Origin: Candidatus Bathyarchaeota archaeon
GTDB lineage: Archaea; Thermoproteota; Bathyarchaeia; Bathyarchaeales; Bathycorpusculaceae
Length of the DNA stretch: 64,000 nt
Assembly: GCA_026014465.1 (NCBI GenBank)
Contig: JAOZID010000010.1
Coordinates: 124,001 to 188,000, forward strand
Direction of reading: 5' to 3'
The notes beneath the pieces are model-generated. The model was not told where the DNA came from, did not search any database, and worked only from the letters and a program-made list of their open reading frames with translations. Positions 33,574 through 43,402 of the stretch are shown in pieces. Each line of letters begins with the position of its first letter. Positions within the stretch are counted from its first letter, which is position 1. Position numbers and translations under genes: made by a program.

Positions 33574-35337
33574 TTAGGGTTGTGGGGTTTGGGTGGTTTC
33601 TGGCTGTGGCTGGGTGTTGCCTGTTTTTGGTGGGGCGAGTTTGGGTGCTTTAAACATCAAGAAGCCCCCTGCTACTCGTAGTATGGCTGCGGCTATGAAC
33701 AGGTAGATTCCAGCGCCTACGCCCCAGTTTACGGTGGTGGTTCCAACGATGGGGAATGCTGTGCTGGTTGTTCCTTGGATGGGGTTGGAGGCTATGGTTT
33801 GTATCATGGTGGTTACTTGGACGGGTATGTCTTGGGTAGGTAGTAGTCCTGATGCAAACGGCAAGAACGCGGGTAGTTGCGAGATGAAGATCAGGATGAT
33901 TATTATGGGGAGCAGTAGGGTTACGGCGCCTGTCATGAGTTTTAGCCCCAAGCTTTTGCCGCTTCTAACCCCCAGCACGTCAAGCGCTAACAGTATGACT
34001 CCCGCACCCAATGCGATAGCAAAAGGCATCTGAGTAGCAAACAAGCTGGTGTAGCCCGAAGTTGAATCCGAACTTGCCGCGCCCACAAACATGTTCACAT
34101 TAAGCCCATTAACGCCGTCCATAGTCATCAACGTAACTCCGCCTTCCTGAGCCAAAGGCCCCGCCTGCGAAGAAGCCGTTATGGTGTACCATGGCAAAAA
34201 CAACGCAGCAACCGTCAGCAAAATAGCTACGATACCCAGCATTAACCCGATGCCACCGTGTCCTTTAAGGAACTTTTTCACCATTAAGCCGCCCTTTCGT
34301 TGAATCCTGTATATGCAAACGCTTTTCCATGCGGCTCGCACGACGATGTAGATGAGAAATAGCATGAGGAAATTGGCTACGAGCCAGGCGAGGGTGAAAT
34401 AGTTGCCTTCGACGGTGAAAGTGGTGCTTAGGTACAGGTCTGGATATGACCATCGGATTCCATCCTGGTTGAAGACTGGTCCGTGGGGACCTGCTTGACC
34501 CAATGCGACTTCTTGCTCCGTGCCCCAGTAACCCCAGCGTCCCTTAAACTCAAGCCAGCTTTGGCTCTGTGGGTGATTATTCACTTCGCCCAGCATCACC
34601 AAATTCAGTTCTTCCGGCATAACAGTTTTTCCGTCGCTGCCCACAACGTCGTTTTCGATGCCCATTTTGCCTTGATATGCTCTGAAGTAGTTGGCGTGTG
34701 AACCTTGAGCTACGTAAACTACGGGGTGCGTATCAACTTTTTCTACGTCGTTCCATGCAGCGTTTTGTCCTGCGCCGTGTTGGGAGAGCAGAACGGTCTG
34801 TGGGTTTCCTGCACTGTCTAAAAAGACCTGAATTACTTCGATGTCACCTTGATGGTTATTGAGGGGTCCATTGTTGTAGACGTAGAAGAGCCAGTACTGA
34901 ATAATCGTTGAGGTGCCTCTTTGAGTAACTCGGGCGTATGCGTGGTAACCCATGCTGGAAGCTTGGTTTTCGTAATCTTCGGCTATGCTCTTGGCGTCGC
35001 CTAGTTTGTTGTCTAAGAACAAATCGATGCTTGAGTAACTGCCTAGACTTGCGGCTGTAGGTGAAGCGTCAACAAGGGTTGGGGTTCCACCGATGTGCCT
35101 TTGTTTGAGTGTGCAGCTTTCAATGATGTAGTCTACGTTTGTGGGGTAGAACGTTTCGCCTTGAGTGAAATGAAGAACAGGTGCGTACTGTTCTGCTAAC
35201 TGCGTATCAGTCTGACCACAAACAGGAGACATGAACGCTGGAGAAGCTAACAAACAAACACACAAGAAAACGGTAAACAAAACCAAATAACGACGACTCT
35301 TCAATGACCCTGGGACAGGCACGTTTTGAGTGGGCAT
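33574..35337 (-). CDS. Vps62/DUF946-like extracellular domain fused to membrane segments
   Basis: This is a 587-residue exported protein. A signal peptide occupies about 15-40. An extracellular domain follows (about 42-310) with 'QLAEQYAPVLHFTQGETFYP', 'IIQYWLFYVYNNGPLNNHQG' and 'HPVVYVAQGSHANYF', the pattern of Vps62-related proteins, a group also found in plant and fungal proteins. Membrane helices lie near 320-345, 370-395, 435-460 and 470-495, with one more near 555. The tail is Gln/Pro/Thr-rich. A TATA-like ATATTAAATA sits at about 35371-35382. It opens the exoprotein region; role unknown. Confidence 0.75.
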   Translation of the reverse strand: MPTQNVPVPGSLKSRRYLVLFTVFLCVCLLASPAFMSPVCGQTDTQLAEQYAPVLHFTQGETFYPTNVDYIIESCTLKQRHIGGTPTLVDASPTAASLGSYSSIDLFLDNKLGDAKSIAEDYENQASSMGYHAYARVTQRGTSTIIQYWLFYVYNNGPLNNHQGDIEVIQVFLDSAGNPQTVLLSQHGAGQNAAWNDVEKVDTHPVVYVAQGSHANYFRAYQGKMGIENDVVGSDGKTVMPEELNLVMLGEVNNHPQSQSWLEFKGRWGYWGTEQEVALGQAGPHGPVFNQDGIRWSYPDLYLSTTFTVEGNYFTLAWLVANFLMLFLIYIVVRAAWKSVCIYRIQRKGGLMVKKFLKGHGGIGLMLGIVAILLTVAALFLPWYTITASSQAGPLAQEGGVTLMTMDGVNGLNVNMFVGAASSDSTSGYTSLFATQMPFAIALGAGVILLALDVLGVRSGKSLGLKLMTGAVTLLLPIIIILIFISQLPAFLPFASGLLPTQDIPVQVTTMIQTIASNPIQGTTSTAFPIVGTTTVNWGVGAGIYLFIAAAILRVAGGFLMFKAPKLAPPKTGNTQPQPETTQTPQP

Positions 35338-35489
35338 CTTTTTTCGCTCCCACTTTTACTCTCCAGATTAGCTATTTAATATTTCGTAATACCACTAGGG
35401 GTTAAATAGTGTGTTCGAAATTCTATCTATTTTAGAGCAAGATTTATGAGAAAAACAATCAAACACTTAGTAACGCGAGGCCACCAAAG

Positions 35490-35855
35490 ATGCGGCTCAA
35501 AACCTTAGAAGAAACATACCACGTTAACGCAGACATTGAAGAAACGTCCCTGCGGGTACAAAAGGCACTATCTGAAATCGGCTTGAAAAACGTCGCCATA
35601 AAAAAGTATGTGCCGCCCCGTTACTTACTTGTCGAATACAGCCCCAGCTGGGTTGGAAAATCCCTTGAAATAGAATTTCTCTTCGAAGAAAAACAAGCAG
35701 GTACCGACATCGCAGTCAAATGGCCCTACACCAAAGAACTCCCCGCCAAAAACGACGTCCCCGACCAATTCCGCAAATACCAAGAAGAAATGAAGAAAAC
35801 CACCGAACGCATCGTCACAGAATTCAAAACCAAAATCGGCGCAGTCAACACCTAA
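35490..35855 (+). CDS. Small conserved protein, function unknown
   Basis: This 121-residue soluble protein begins with a helix ('DIEETSLRVQKALSEIGLKN'), followed by alternating strands ('YLLVEYSPSWVGKSLEIEFL', 'AGTDIAVKWPYT') and a long charged C-terminal helix. The pattern recalls SRPBCC- or PH-like small domains; I cannot assign a family. It is divergent from the Vps62-like gene. Confidence 0.55.
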   Translation: MRLKTLEETYHVNADIEETSLRVQKALSEIGLKNVAIKKYVPPRYLLVEYSPSWVGKSLEIEFLFEEKQAGTDIAVKWPYTKELPAKNDVPDQFRKYQEEMKKTTERIVTEFKTKIGAVNT

Positions 35856-35962
35856 CCCAAACTCGTTTTGCACCCGTGCCTACGGTGCCCCTACGTTTCT
35901 GTTTTGGTGTGTAAAAAAGCTGGTTTGTTCTCCGCCGTGGGTTCTTGTAAAAATGGGGGCGG

Positions 35963-36169
35963 TTATGTGGTTTGGTCTTCGTCGTCTTCGTCTTTTTCCC
36001 ATTTGGATATTGTTAGGGTTTTTTCTCCCATTTTGAAGCCTACTCGTACGTACATGGAGCTGTTCACTTTTAGTGGGAACATGCTGTCTTCGGCTAGGTC
36101 TACTGGGAGATAGATTAGGTATCTGCCTTGGCTGTTCTTGAATAGGCGTGCCTTTCCTTCATTGACCAT
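35963..36169 (-). CDS. AbrB/SpoVT-like small protein
   Basis: This is a protein of about 68 residues. 'FKNSQGRYLIYLPVDLAEDS' followed by 'FPLKVNSSMYVRV' has the swapped-hairpin pattern of AbrB/SpoVT-type DNA-binding domains, with an acidic tail ('KDEDDEDQTT'). The ATG at 36169 is preferred because GGTGA lies about nine bases upstream; a GTG at 36199 would extend it by ten residues. It may be a regulator or an antitoxin; no toxin is adjacent. Confidence 0.6.
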   Translation of the reverse strand: MVNEGKARLFKNSQGRYLIYLPVDLAEDSMFPLKVNSSMYVRVGFKMGEKTLTISKWEKDEDDEDQTT

Positions 36170-36252
36170 TGACTTCACCTTTACTGAAGTGTACCTCACT
36201 TAATGACGTACTCTTTTAAATTTGCTTCCCCGTTCAAGTCTCAGTTTCAATT

Positions 36253-39252
36253 TCAGAGGGTATAGGAAGTAGCGGCTTTTGCACGTTTGCGTCTTTTAAA
36301 CAAAACAGCAACCGCCCCTACAGAGGCGGCTATGATGCATGTTACTACCAAAATGACTGTAGCTGTACTGATAAAGATTGTCACTGTCGTTGGCTGCGCA
36401 GCGCTGCTCACAGTTGTTGAGACGCCAAAATACGTTATGGTAGCGTTAAATGTCCCAAGCGGAATCAAACCCAAATCTATGGAGCCATCGCTTCCTGTAG
36501 CGGCAGTTACAACCGTAGCATTCGCGAATTCAATAGTTGCTTTGGCATCTGTCACGGGAAGGTTCAGGTAATCCTTTACATTTAACTGGGCACTGCTAAC
36601 TTGACACGCAACCTCCTCCGTTACAGGTGCATCAACAACATACAATTCTAACAAATCAGGCTTCACATCAACATCTCCCCAAACAATGCTATGGAAACGG
36701 AACTGTGTCCCGCTATCCAGCCAAAAACCCTGCCCCAAAACAGGCACCACCCCGTCGTTGGCGGTTTCAATTTGCACCTTTTGAGGCGTTATAGGCGTGT
36801 CGCCGTTTTGGTCAGTGAACTTGAACCCAACCAGATACTGTGTAACTGAATCAAAGTTTAACTTTTGGCTGCTGTCGATGGTTATGGCGGGCGTGGTATA
36901 AGTGCCGCTGCCTTCTTGGGCTACTTCGTGTGCAACGCCGTTGAGCGTGTACCCGATTAGGTTTTGGCGGGTGCTGCCTTCGCCCCAAAGATAATCCGTG
37001 GATACCGCTGTTTGGGTGCCTGCATCAAAAAAATCATCTCCTGTTGGGGACGCTGGAACCGTGGTGATGTTGTTGCCGCCCACGACTTCAAGGCGGTATT
37101 GCGTAACAGTATTTAGCGTGATTGTTTGGGGCTCATTCATGGTTATTTGAACCGTAAAAACGCCTTTTCCTTGCCGCGTCAAAGCCGTTGGGCTGTCTTG
37201 GTTTATGGCGTAGGCGGCGATGTTGATTCGTGACTGAGCAGTTAAAGCCGGTTTTGAATATGCAAAACTGACGGTAACACGCGTTCCAAGGTCATACCAT
37301 CCACTGTCGCCTGCTACAGGTGGGTTTATGATGGATTCCACAAAATCGTCTGGTATGCTAAGTTCGTATTGTTCAACAGCGCTGACTTGAATCTGATGAG
37401 GTGCATCCATGACAACGGGAAATACTACGGCTTGAGCTGTCTGCACAGACGTTTCCGCTCCACTGTCCACGCGATAACCTGTTACCCTCTGACCCACCCC
37501 AGATGCCCTATCAGATACGCTCAAAAGCTGAACCTGCACCGTTGACCCTCTATCATACCATTGAACATTTTCCTGTGCCCCGACAATTTCAAGTGAATAC
37601 TGCTCCGTGTACGCTATAGCGTCTGGAAGCTGGTTGGGCTGGGTTATGCGCCATTGGCTGGTCTGGGTTGCCCATCTGGTGGTCTGTGTGGCTTGCAGCG
37701 GGTTGGTTGCGGTGGCGGTTGTTTGACGCAGAGCCCAAAACGTTTGGGGCGTTATTTGTGAAAGCGTTACCTGCGTGGTTTGCACGGTACCCTGTGTGGA
37801 TGCTTGAGCGGGTGCGGTGTAATAGGTTATTGTTGGGTTTTGGGTTGGATTGGTGCCTGTGATGGTGTAGCTTGTTGTTTGGGCGAGCAGGTTGTAGTAG
37901 TAGATGGTTTGGTTGGTGCCTGATGCTATTTGGGTGGGGCTGTTGCTTGCGGTTAGGACCCATTTTTCTTGGCTGTTGGAGTTTGTGCTGGCGGCGGCTA
38001 CTTCAAGGTTTGTGTTTGAGTCCGTGTGCAGCGTTAACGTGCTGTCTTGAATGTATGTTGTCTGCACGTTGCCCCCTGATGTGTAGGTTACTGTGAACTG
38101 GTTGCTTTCCGAAAGCGGTGTGGACTGCCCTGCAGGTAGCAAGGTTATGGATGTGAGCAGGGATCGTCCGTAGTTGCTGGTTAAGGGGCTGCCTAGTCCT
38201 GTTACGTAGTCGTAGCCTGTGGTGGCGTCGTAGCCGTTTGAACCTGCTAGTATATCACGGAAGTAGTAGGTGTAGTTTTGGGATTGCGCGTTTAGGTACA
38301 AGTTATCGTTTGATGCAGAATGGCTTAACGCGTTGATTGCTGCCCATTGTGGAGCACCTGCGCTTGTACCGCCCACTATATACCAACGTGAATCATGGTA
38401 CACCGCAAAACCCGTGGATGGGTCAGCATTGTAGGATACGTCGGGGGTGGTTCGTTTGCTGCTTTGGATGCCGTATTGTGCTTGATAATCTGGTTGAGGT
38501 TCGTAGGCGCTTATGCCTCCGCCGCTTTTACTCCAAGCCGTCTCCGAGAGCACCGTGCCGTAAGCATCTAAACTAAGCGTTGTCCCACCAACAGAAACCA
38601 CATTTGCCGAACTCGCAGGCCACATACAACCCGAACCGTTATCCCCTGAAGCCGCATAAAAAACCGCGCCATACGCACTAGTAAAATGCCTGTTGCTTCG
38701 AGTCTGCGAAACAAACTCGTCCGAGCCCCAACTCATCGAAACAGAAACCACATCAGGTCGATTTCGTGCATAATCCACCGCCGATAGAAGATCATTAAGA
38801 GTTTCAGATTCCGCTTGAACCAGCAGTATTTTCGCTTGAGGCGCAATAGCGTGAGCCCACTGGACATCTAACGCTGTCTCCAACGACCACCCTTCATCAA
38901 ACGAAATTTTTGGCGCCATGCTATACACTTCAAGGTCAGCCTCAGGCAAACCAAATCGCTCACTAAAAACTGACAAATCCGAAGCAATATCAGGTGCCCT
39001 ATACGCTACAACAACCGCAATCGTAGACCCCGCCCCACCTGACGACGGCAAATTATACGCGCGGCGAACTTGATCAGGAGAGTACCCCGTTACGGCGTAA
39101 GGGTCTGCTAAGGGAAAGACTTCAAAAAGTGGCGATGCCTTCCCGTTTTTTTCTGTTAACGTGGCATGTGCTTGGGTTACATATACCTCGCTTAGAATTG
39201 TAACCGAAAACGACAAAACCAAGGCAAAGGCTAAGACGCGACATTTCTGCAC
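36253..39252 (-). CDS. Cell-surface S53 (sedolisin-type) serine-carboxyl protease
   Basis: This is a 999-residue exoprotease. The GTG at 39252 is preferred: GAGGAA precedes it and it gives a clean signal peptide; an ATG at 39351 would add 33 charged residues. With this start the catalytic residues are Glu125 and Asp129 ('SLETALDVQWAHAIAPQ'), Asp204 ('ASGDNGSG') and Ser297 ('VGGTSAGAPQWAA'). The usual large N-terminal propeptide is short or absent. After about residue 370, beta-rich repeats follow ('QYSLEIVGAQENVQWYDRGS', 'QYRLEVVGGNNITTVPASPT'), then a Cna-like domain, and a C-terminal membrane helix with a basic tail. Likely role: degradation of extracellular protein. Confidence 0.9.
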   Translation of the reverse strand: MQKCRVLAFALVLSFSVTILSEVYVTQAHATLTEKNGKASPLFEVFPLADPYAVTGYSPDQVRRAYNLPSSGGAGSTIAVVVAYRAPDIASDLSVFSERFGLPEADLEVYSMAPKISFDEGWSLETALDVQWAHAIAPQAKILLVQAESETLNDLLSAVDYARNRPDVVSVSMSWGSDEFVSQTRSNRHFTSAYGAVFYAASGDNGSGCMWPASSANVVSVGGTTLSLDAYGTVLSETAWSKSGGGISAYEPQPDYQAQYGIQSSKRTTPDVSYNADPSTGFAVYHDSRWYIVGGTSAGAPQWAAINALSHSASNDNLYLNAQSQNYTYYFRDILAGSNGYDATTGYDYVTGLGSPLTSNYGRSLLTSITLLPAGQSTPLSESNQFTVTYTSGGNVQTTYIQDSTLTLHTDSNTNLEVAAASTNSNSQEKWVLTASNSPTQIASGTNQTIYYYNLLAQTTSYTITGTNPTQNPTITYYTAPAQASTQGTVQTTQVTLSQITPQTFWALRQTTATATNPLQATQTTRWATQTSQWRITQPNQLPDAIAYTEQYSLEIVGAQENVQWYDRGSTVQVQLLSVSDRASGVGQRVTGYRVDSGAETSVQTAQAVVFPVVMDAPHQIQVSAVEQYELSIPDDFVESIINPPVAGDSGWYDLGTRVTVSFAYSKPALTAQSRINIAAYAINQDSPTALTRQGKGVFTVQITMNEPQTITLNTVTQYRLEVVGGNNITTVPASPTGDDFFDAGTQTAVSTDYLWGEGSTRQNLIGYTLNGVAHEVAQEGSGTYTTPAITIDSSQKLNFDSVTQYLVGFKFTDQNGDTPITPQKVQIETANDGVVPVLGQGFWLDSGTQFRFHSIVWGDVDVKPDLLELYVVDAPVTEEVACQVSSAQLNVKDYLNLPVTDAKATIEFANATVVTAATGSDGSIDLGLIPLGTFNATITYFGVSTTVSSAAQPTTVTIFISTATVILVVTCIIAASVGAVAVLFKRRKRAKAATSYTL

Positions 39253-39494
39253 GTATCTGTTTCCTCGTTTAAACAATTGCACAAAACCTTTAAAACGTTC
39301 TCTCACCCGCAAGCTTAGAAAAAACTTGAGATACACAAATACTTCTGGCAAAACCCAGATTTACCCAAAGCCTCGTAGTGGCTGGTTTGCTGGGACTTTG
39401 GCAACCAAAACAGAAGAGAGAAAGAAAACCGTCAGCTTTTGTGCATCAGCACTTTACAGCCAAAGTCCATTCAGCCCAACCTGATTTACTCGAT

Positions 39495-39512
39495 TTTTTA
39501 GAAAAAAAAGAA
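39495..39512 (-). terminator. T-tract terminator of the PQQ-propeller gene A
   Basis: On the minus strand a TTTC-TTTTTTTT-CT tract lies about 20 bp beyond the stop at 39533, typical of archaeal termination. Confidence 0.5.
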
Positions 39513-39532
39513 AGGTGTGGATTTTTTTTGTT

Positions 39533-42136
39533 TTAGCGTTTTCGTCGGAATATCGTTACTGCGGCGATTGCTACGATTATGATGATGACTGCAGCTGCGA
39601 TAGCGATGTATGTTGTTGTTGGTGTTGCGCTTGTTGGTGGATTAACTGCGGTGTCAGGTGATGGCGAGGGGGAGACAATGTTTGGGGAAGCAGCGTTTGA
39701 ACTAACTGACAGGTATGTTGTTGAATACGAAGGCCAATATGATTTGGAACCTTCGAATGTGGCTGTAATCTCGTATTTGCCTTCCATATCAGGTGTCCAT
39801 GCAAATCCGTATTTGCCGTCCATGTTGCATGTAGTTGTGCCTATAGTTACGGGGGCACCGTTGGGGTCAATAGCGGTTAAGGTTACTTGAACGCCTTTGG
39901 CATTGCCTGGAATCGGGAACTGCTTGTATAGGTATTCCATCCACTCAGTCATGTACTCATCAGCAATAGCCGGGGTATCTTTAGCGCCCGGAGACTGGTC
40001 GGTAACAGAGCCTTCGATTAGTATTCCATTTCCGACTCCCACAACTTTTGGTGATGCTAAAACGGTTGTTTCTGTTTCGCCTTTGCCATACGCGTATACT
40101 AGAAGGTCATAGTCATCAAGGGCTGCAATGTAGCCATCTGAAATCACGGGGTTCTCTGTCCACATTGATATGGTCCAGAGTTCTTCACCTGCAGAGCTTA
40201 TGCAACGTAGCCGTGAACCTCGGTGCGGCGGATTAATTGGCGAGTGCTCACCTGTCTGCAAATAGATTTTGCCGTCTGCAATGAAGGATATTTCTGTGGG
40301 GAAGTTTGCTCCATAAAGCGCTTCTCCAGTTGGGTCTGAAGCTTCATATTTCCATAGCAATGTGCCATCGTGGACGTCATAGCAGTACAAGACGCCTCCG
40401 TAGCCTGCAGTGTATAATTTGCTGTCAGCAATGTACGCGGCGGAACGAATGGCATCCCACGTTATTTGCGGTTCAGTTGGGCCCCATACTTTTTCGCCTG
40501 TCTCTAAGCTATAGCCGTTCCATCTGTTCAGCTCTTTTTCGCGTAGAACGAAAATGCCATCTTCAAGACTTACTGTTCCTCGTTCCATGGTGACGTTACC
40601 CTCTGGCGCATGGTACTGCTTGTGCCACATCAAGTTCCCTTCTTCACCTGGCTTTAGGCTAATTGCCCACAAACTCCAGGGGTCGTAGCTGTAGTATCTT
40701 TGACCTAAATCAGAACCTATGATTCTGTCGTCAAGAACCGTCCATATGCTGCCTGATAAGTCAGTGGGTATTGATACGTTCCACGTGTAGGGGTTAACTT
40801 CCCATGAGGTTTCTCGTCCTGCAGCGTTCTCAATTGTCCACGTATAGGGTTTGCTTACGTCTAGTGTAGTTCCAGGCCAAAGTCGGTATTGCCATGCATC
40901 AGTTCCGTCAGGGCCAGCTAGTGGAATCGCGTCACTTGAATTCCAAAGTGCCATCCAGCCGTTTGCTGTATTGACTTGGTATATCAGGATTTCGCCGTTT
41001 GGACCAAAGGTTCGTGTTCCCGAGGGTACGCCTGTGAAGCTTAGTATCCAGTCGCCTGTGAATGCATCGTACATGTCCCATCTAGCAGTTGAGCCTGAAC
41101 CGCCAGTTGCCCACAAGTATGCAAAAGCACCGTGTTGGTTGGGTGAACTGTAGTAGTAGATTTGTCCAAAGCTTAGGGTTGGGTATCCTTCCCAGTTGCC
41201 GTAATTAGCTCCACCACCGCTCAGAACTACGCTCACTGGGTCACCGCGTCCAGTGCTGTTGTTGCGCCAGATTTCTTCTCCAGTTTGCAAGTCAACAGCG
41301 ACAATATCTGTCCAGTATTGAGAGTGCCCATAACCGTATTCCTTGTAGTAGAGTACACCGTTAATGACTACCGAGTTGGCAAATTTGTTTTCGTATGCTC
41401 GCCCCTCATGATAAGAGTGAGAGCCATACTCTCCGCCAACAAGTCCGCCATCACCATAGGGTTTTGTCCAGATGATGTGAGCAGATTCAGGTCCTCGAGT
41501 GTAAGCTGCGTACCTATTGTCTGGCGCACTAAGCCAGTTTCCAGAAATTGCATACCAGTTTCTATGCACCGCGTTTATGGGTCGAGTCCAGTAGGTATTG
41601 GTGTCAGGAACAGGCGTATCTTGCCAAGTTGGTGTTGCTTCTTCCTGCACGGTCAATTCAACTTCGTTGCTGTCGCTGGGTTGGAAGTAATACTCATCAG
41701 GGGGTAGCCAGCGTCGCGGCGTATCTTCAGGGATGTCTATTGTTTGACCAGGGAAGTGTGCTTGAAAAGTGTAGGTGCCGACTTGGTTAGGCGTATACAG
41801 AGCCCAAAAGCCAGAGATAGGGTCGCTATTAAATGGTCCCAAAGTTTCTGTAGAGCCATCCGGTTTTGTTACGTCAATTGTGATGCCAATCCATGGATCA
41901 CCGCCATGGGATACGGCATAGGGTGGCACCAAGTCAAGCCAGCCAGTAACGTACGCGGGTTGATTTACCTGTACTGGATTGGGTATTGCAACTAGATACG
42001 TATAGGTGCTCATCGTGCCTTCAGCCTCAGCTGTAGGTATTGCAGCCATGAATGCAGATGTTGTCAATAGCAAGGTCAACGCAATGGCAACTAAAATAGT
42101 GTTTTTAGAGTGTTTTTCATTTTTTGCAGTATTCAA
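39533..42136 (-). CDS. Surface protein A with PQQ-type beta-propeller, membrane-anchored
   Basis: This is an 867-residue exported protein. The signal peptide (about 12-38) is followed by an Ig-like N-terminal domain ('PVQVNQPAYVTGWLDLVPPY', 'KPDGSTETLGPFNSD'). An eight-bladed PQQ-like propeller follows (about 180-690), with repeats of the type 'VAVDLQTGEEIWRNN', 'LYCYDVHDGTLLWKYEA' and 'RLRCISSAGEELW'. A second Ig-like domain (about 735-810), a Pro/Thr/Ser spacer and a membrane helix ('YIAIAAAVIIIIVAIAAV') end in RRKR. No metal or quinone ligand is certain, so it is probably a binding or structural surface protein. It is paralogous to the gene at 44509. Confidence 0.85.
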   Translation of the reverse strand: MNTAKNEKHSKNTILVAIALTLLLTTSAFMAAIPTAEAEGTMSTYTYLVAIPNPVQVNQPAYVTGWLDLVPPYAVSHGGDPWIGITIDVTKPDGSTETLGPFNSDPISGFWALYTPNQVGTYTFQAHFPGQTIDIPEDTPRRWLPPDEYYFQPSDSNEVELTVQEEATPTWQDTPVPDTNTYWTRPINAVHRNWYAISGNWLSAPDNRYAAYTRGPESAHIIWTKPYGDGGLVGGEYGSHSYHEGRAYENKFANSVVINGVLYYKEYGYGHSQYWTDIVAVDLQTGEEIWRNNSTGRGDPVSVVLSGGGANYGNWEGYPTLSFGQIYYYSSPNQHGAFAYLWATGGSGSTARWDMYDAFTGDWILSFTGVPSGTRTFGPNGEILIYQVNTANGWMALWNSSDAIPLAGPDGTDAWQYRLWPGTTLDVSKPYTWTIENAAGRETSWEVNPYTWNVSIPTDLSGSIWTVLDDRIIGSDLGQRYYSYDPWSLWAISLKPGEEGNLMWHKQYHAPEGNVTMERGTVSLEDGIFVLREKELNRWNGYSLETGEKVWGPTEPQITWDAIRSAAYIADSKLYTAGYGGVLYCYDVHDGTLLWKYEASDPTGEALYGANFPTEISFIADGKIYLQTGEHSPINPPHRGSRLRCISSAGEELWTISMWTENPVISDGYIAALDDYDLLVYAYGKGETETTVLASPKVVGVGNGILIEGSVTDQSPGAKDTPAIADEYMTEWMEYLYKQFPIPGNAKGVQVTLTAIDPNGAPVTIGTTTCNMDGKYGFAWTPDMEGKYEITATFEGSKSYWPSYSTTYLSVSSNAASPNIVSPSPSPDTAVNPPTSATPTTTYIAIAAAVIIIIVAIAAVTIFRRKR

Positions 42137-42441
42137 TTTTTATTCTCTCCAATTCTGTTAGCTGTGTTTATCTGCAAATTTTTTGTTTTAAAATTTTGTA
42201 ATGTATAACATATACAGACGACTTGCGCGGGCATCATGGTGTTATCATGGCGTGCTGTATTTGCACTTAAACAGCTCATCCTCAGATTCCAATATACGCG
42301 GCAAATCTGAATAAAAAACTGCTAAGTTGACAAAGAAAACTTGCAAACTTCCAAATATCAAGCAACCGTTTTTTTGCCAAAGCTTATAAAATTTAGCAAC
42401 AGTGATAGCAATACCAAATAGGAAACACGATAGGGGGCACT
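42137..42441. other. 305-bp divergent regulatory region, surface protein A / TrmB 1
   Basis: The region holds a TATA-like GTATATGTTA on the minus strand (about 42203-42214) for surface protein A and a TATA on the plus strand for the regulator. Between them, ATCATGG occurs twice (42233-42239 and 42244-42250), 11 bp apart, about one helical turn. This could be an operator for a TrmB-type regulator. No gene is seen. Confidence 0.45.
42384..42394 (+). promoter_or_regulatory. TATA box of TrmB-like regulator 1
   Basis: CTTATAAAATT predicts a transcript start near 42415. A purine-rich AGGGGG lies just before the ATG at 42442 as ribosome-binding site. Confidence 0.6.
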
Positions 42442-43293
42442 ATGAAGGTGGCGTTGCCCGCCTCTTTTGAAAGTATTGTATTAATTCTGTCTGAGCTAGG
42501 ACTTACTACTTCCGAAGCCAAGGCATACATAGCACTTCTCCAAAACGGGAAATCAACAATTGATACTATTTCAAAAACTACTGGAATACACAGGACTAAT
42601 CTGTACAAAATTATCCAATCTCTTGAAAACAAAAATCTTGTGGAAAGGGAGTTAAAGGCATCTGCCACTCGATACAGGGCAATTCCATTTTGCGACGGAA
42701 TATCTATGCTGCTTGACCGCAAAAGACTCCACATGTCAGAGTTGACTTCAAAAACAAAGACTGCAATAGCACAATTTGAAAGACTAAAACAACCCGCAGC
42801 CGGAATGACCAAAAAGCACGACGCTGATTCTCAATACCTAACGGTCGTTCCCCGAAAAAGAGTCATCATTGAAAAACAAAGAAAATCAATCCACAAAACT
42901 GCCCTAAGCATAGACATCGTCACTTCAAAAAAACGTTTTTCAAATGTAATTGAAGAGTTCATGGATGACTTTCAACTGGCACTAAAACGTGGCGTAACAA
43001 TCCGAATAGCAACAGAAGCGCACAACATCGAAAAAACCACATCAGGCCTTCTACAAACATTACAACAAAACCCCAACTTCGAAGTCAGACACATACCATC
43101 CCCAATCAACGCCATAGGCGGCATATTCGACAACAAAGAAGTTTGCCTAATACTATCCCCCACAACACCTTTCGCAGCATCCCCCGCACTATGGTCAAAC
43201 AACAACTGCTTAATACACATCACACAAACCTACTTCGAAACCCACTGGAAAACAACCCAGCCACCCCTACAACAAACCCCAAACAAACTCTAA
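42442..43293 (+). CDS. TrmB-like transcriptional regulator 1
   Basis: This 283-residue regulator has an N-terminal TrmB winged helix (about 12-80): 'ILSELGLTTSEAKAYIALLQ' and 'GIHRTNLYKIIQSLENKNLV'. A coiled segment (about 95-120) and a C-terminal effector-type domain (about 125-275, 'FEVRHIPSPINAIGGIFDNK') follow. TrmB proteins respond to sugars in Thermococcales, but this C-terminus is shorter than that of sugar-binding TrmB, so the signal is uncertain. It is divergent from surface protein A and upstream of a second TrmB-like gene, which suggests local control of the surface-protein genes. Confidence 0.85.
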   Translation: MKVALPASFESIVLILSELGLTTSEAKAYIALLQNGKSTIDTISKTTGIHRTNLYKIIQSLENKNLVERELKASATRYRAIPFCDGISMLLDRKRLHMSELTSKTKTAIAQFERLKQPAAGMTKKHDADSQYLTVVPRKRVIIEKQRKSIHKTALSIDIVTSKKRFSNVIEEFMDDFQLALKRGVTIRIATEAHNIEKTTSGLLQTLQQNPNFEVRHIPSPINAIGGIFDNKEVCLILSPTTPFAASPALWSNNNCLIHITQTYFETHWKTTQPPLQQTPNKL

Positions 43294-43402
43294 AACCAAA
43301 GTTTTTATGTTCTTTGTTTTTGCTTACGGTTTTTCTGCTGATTATTGTTCTCATGACAGTTACGTGCTAAACTAACACTTTTGTTAACAATTCAAGATAT
43401 GG

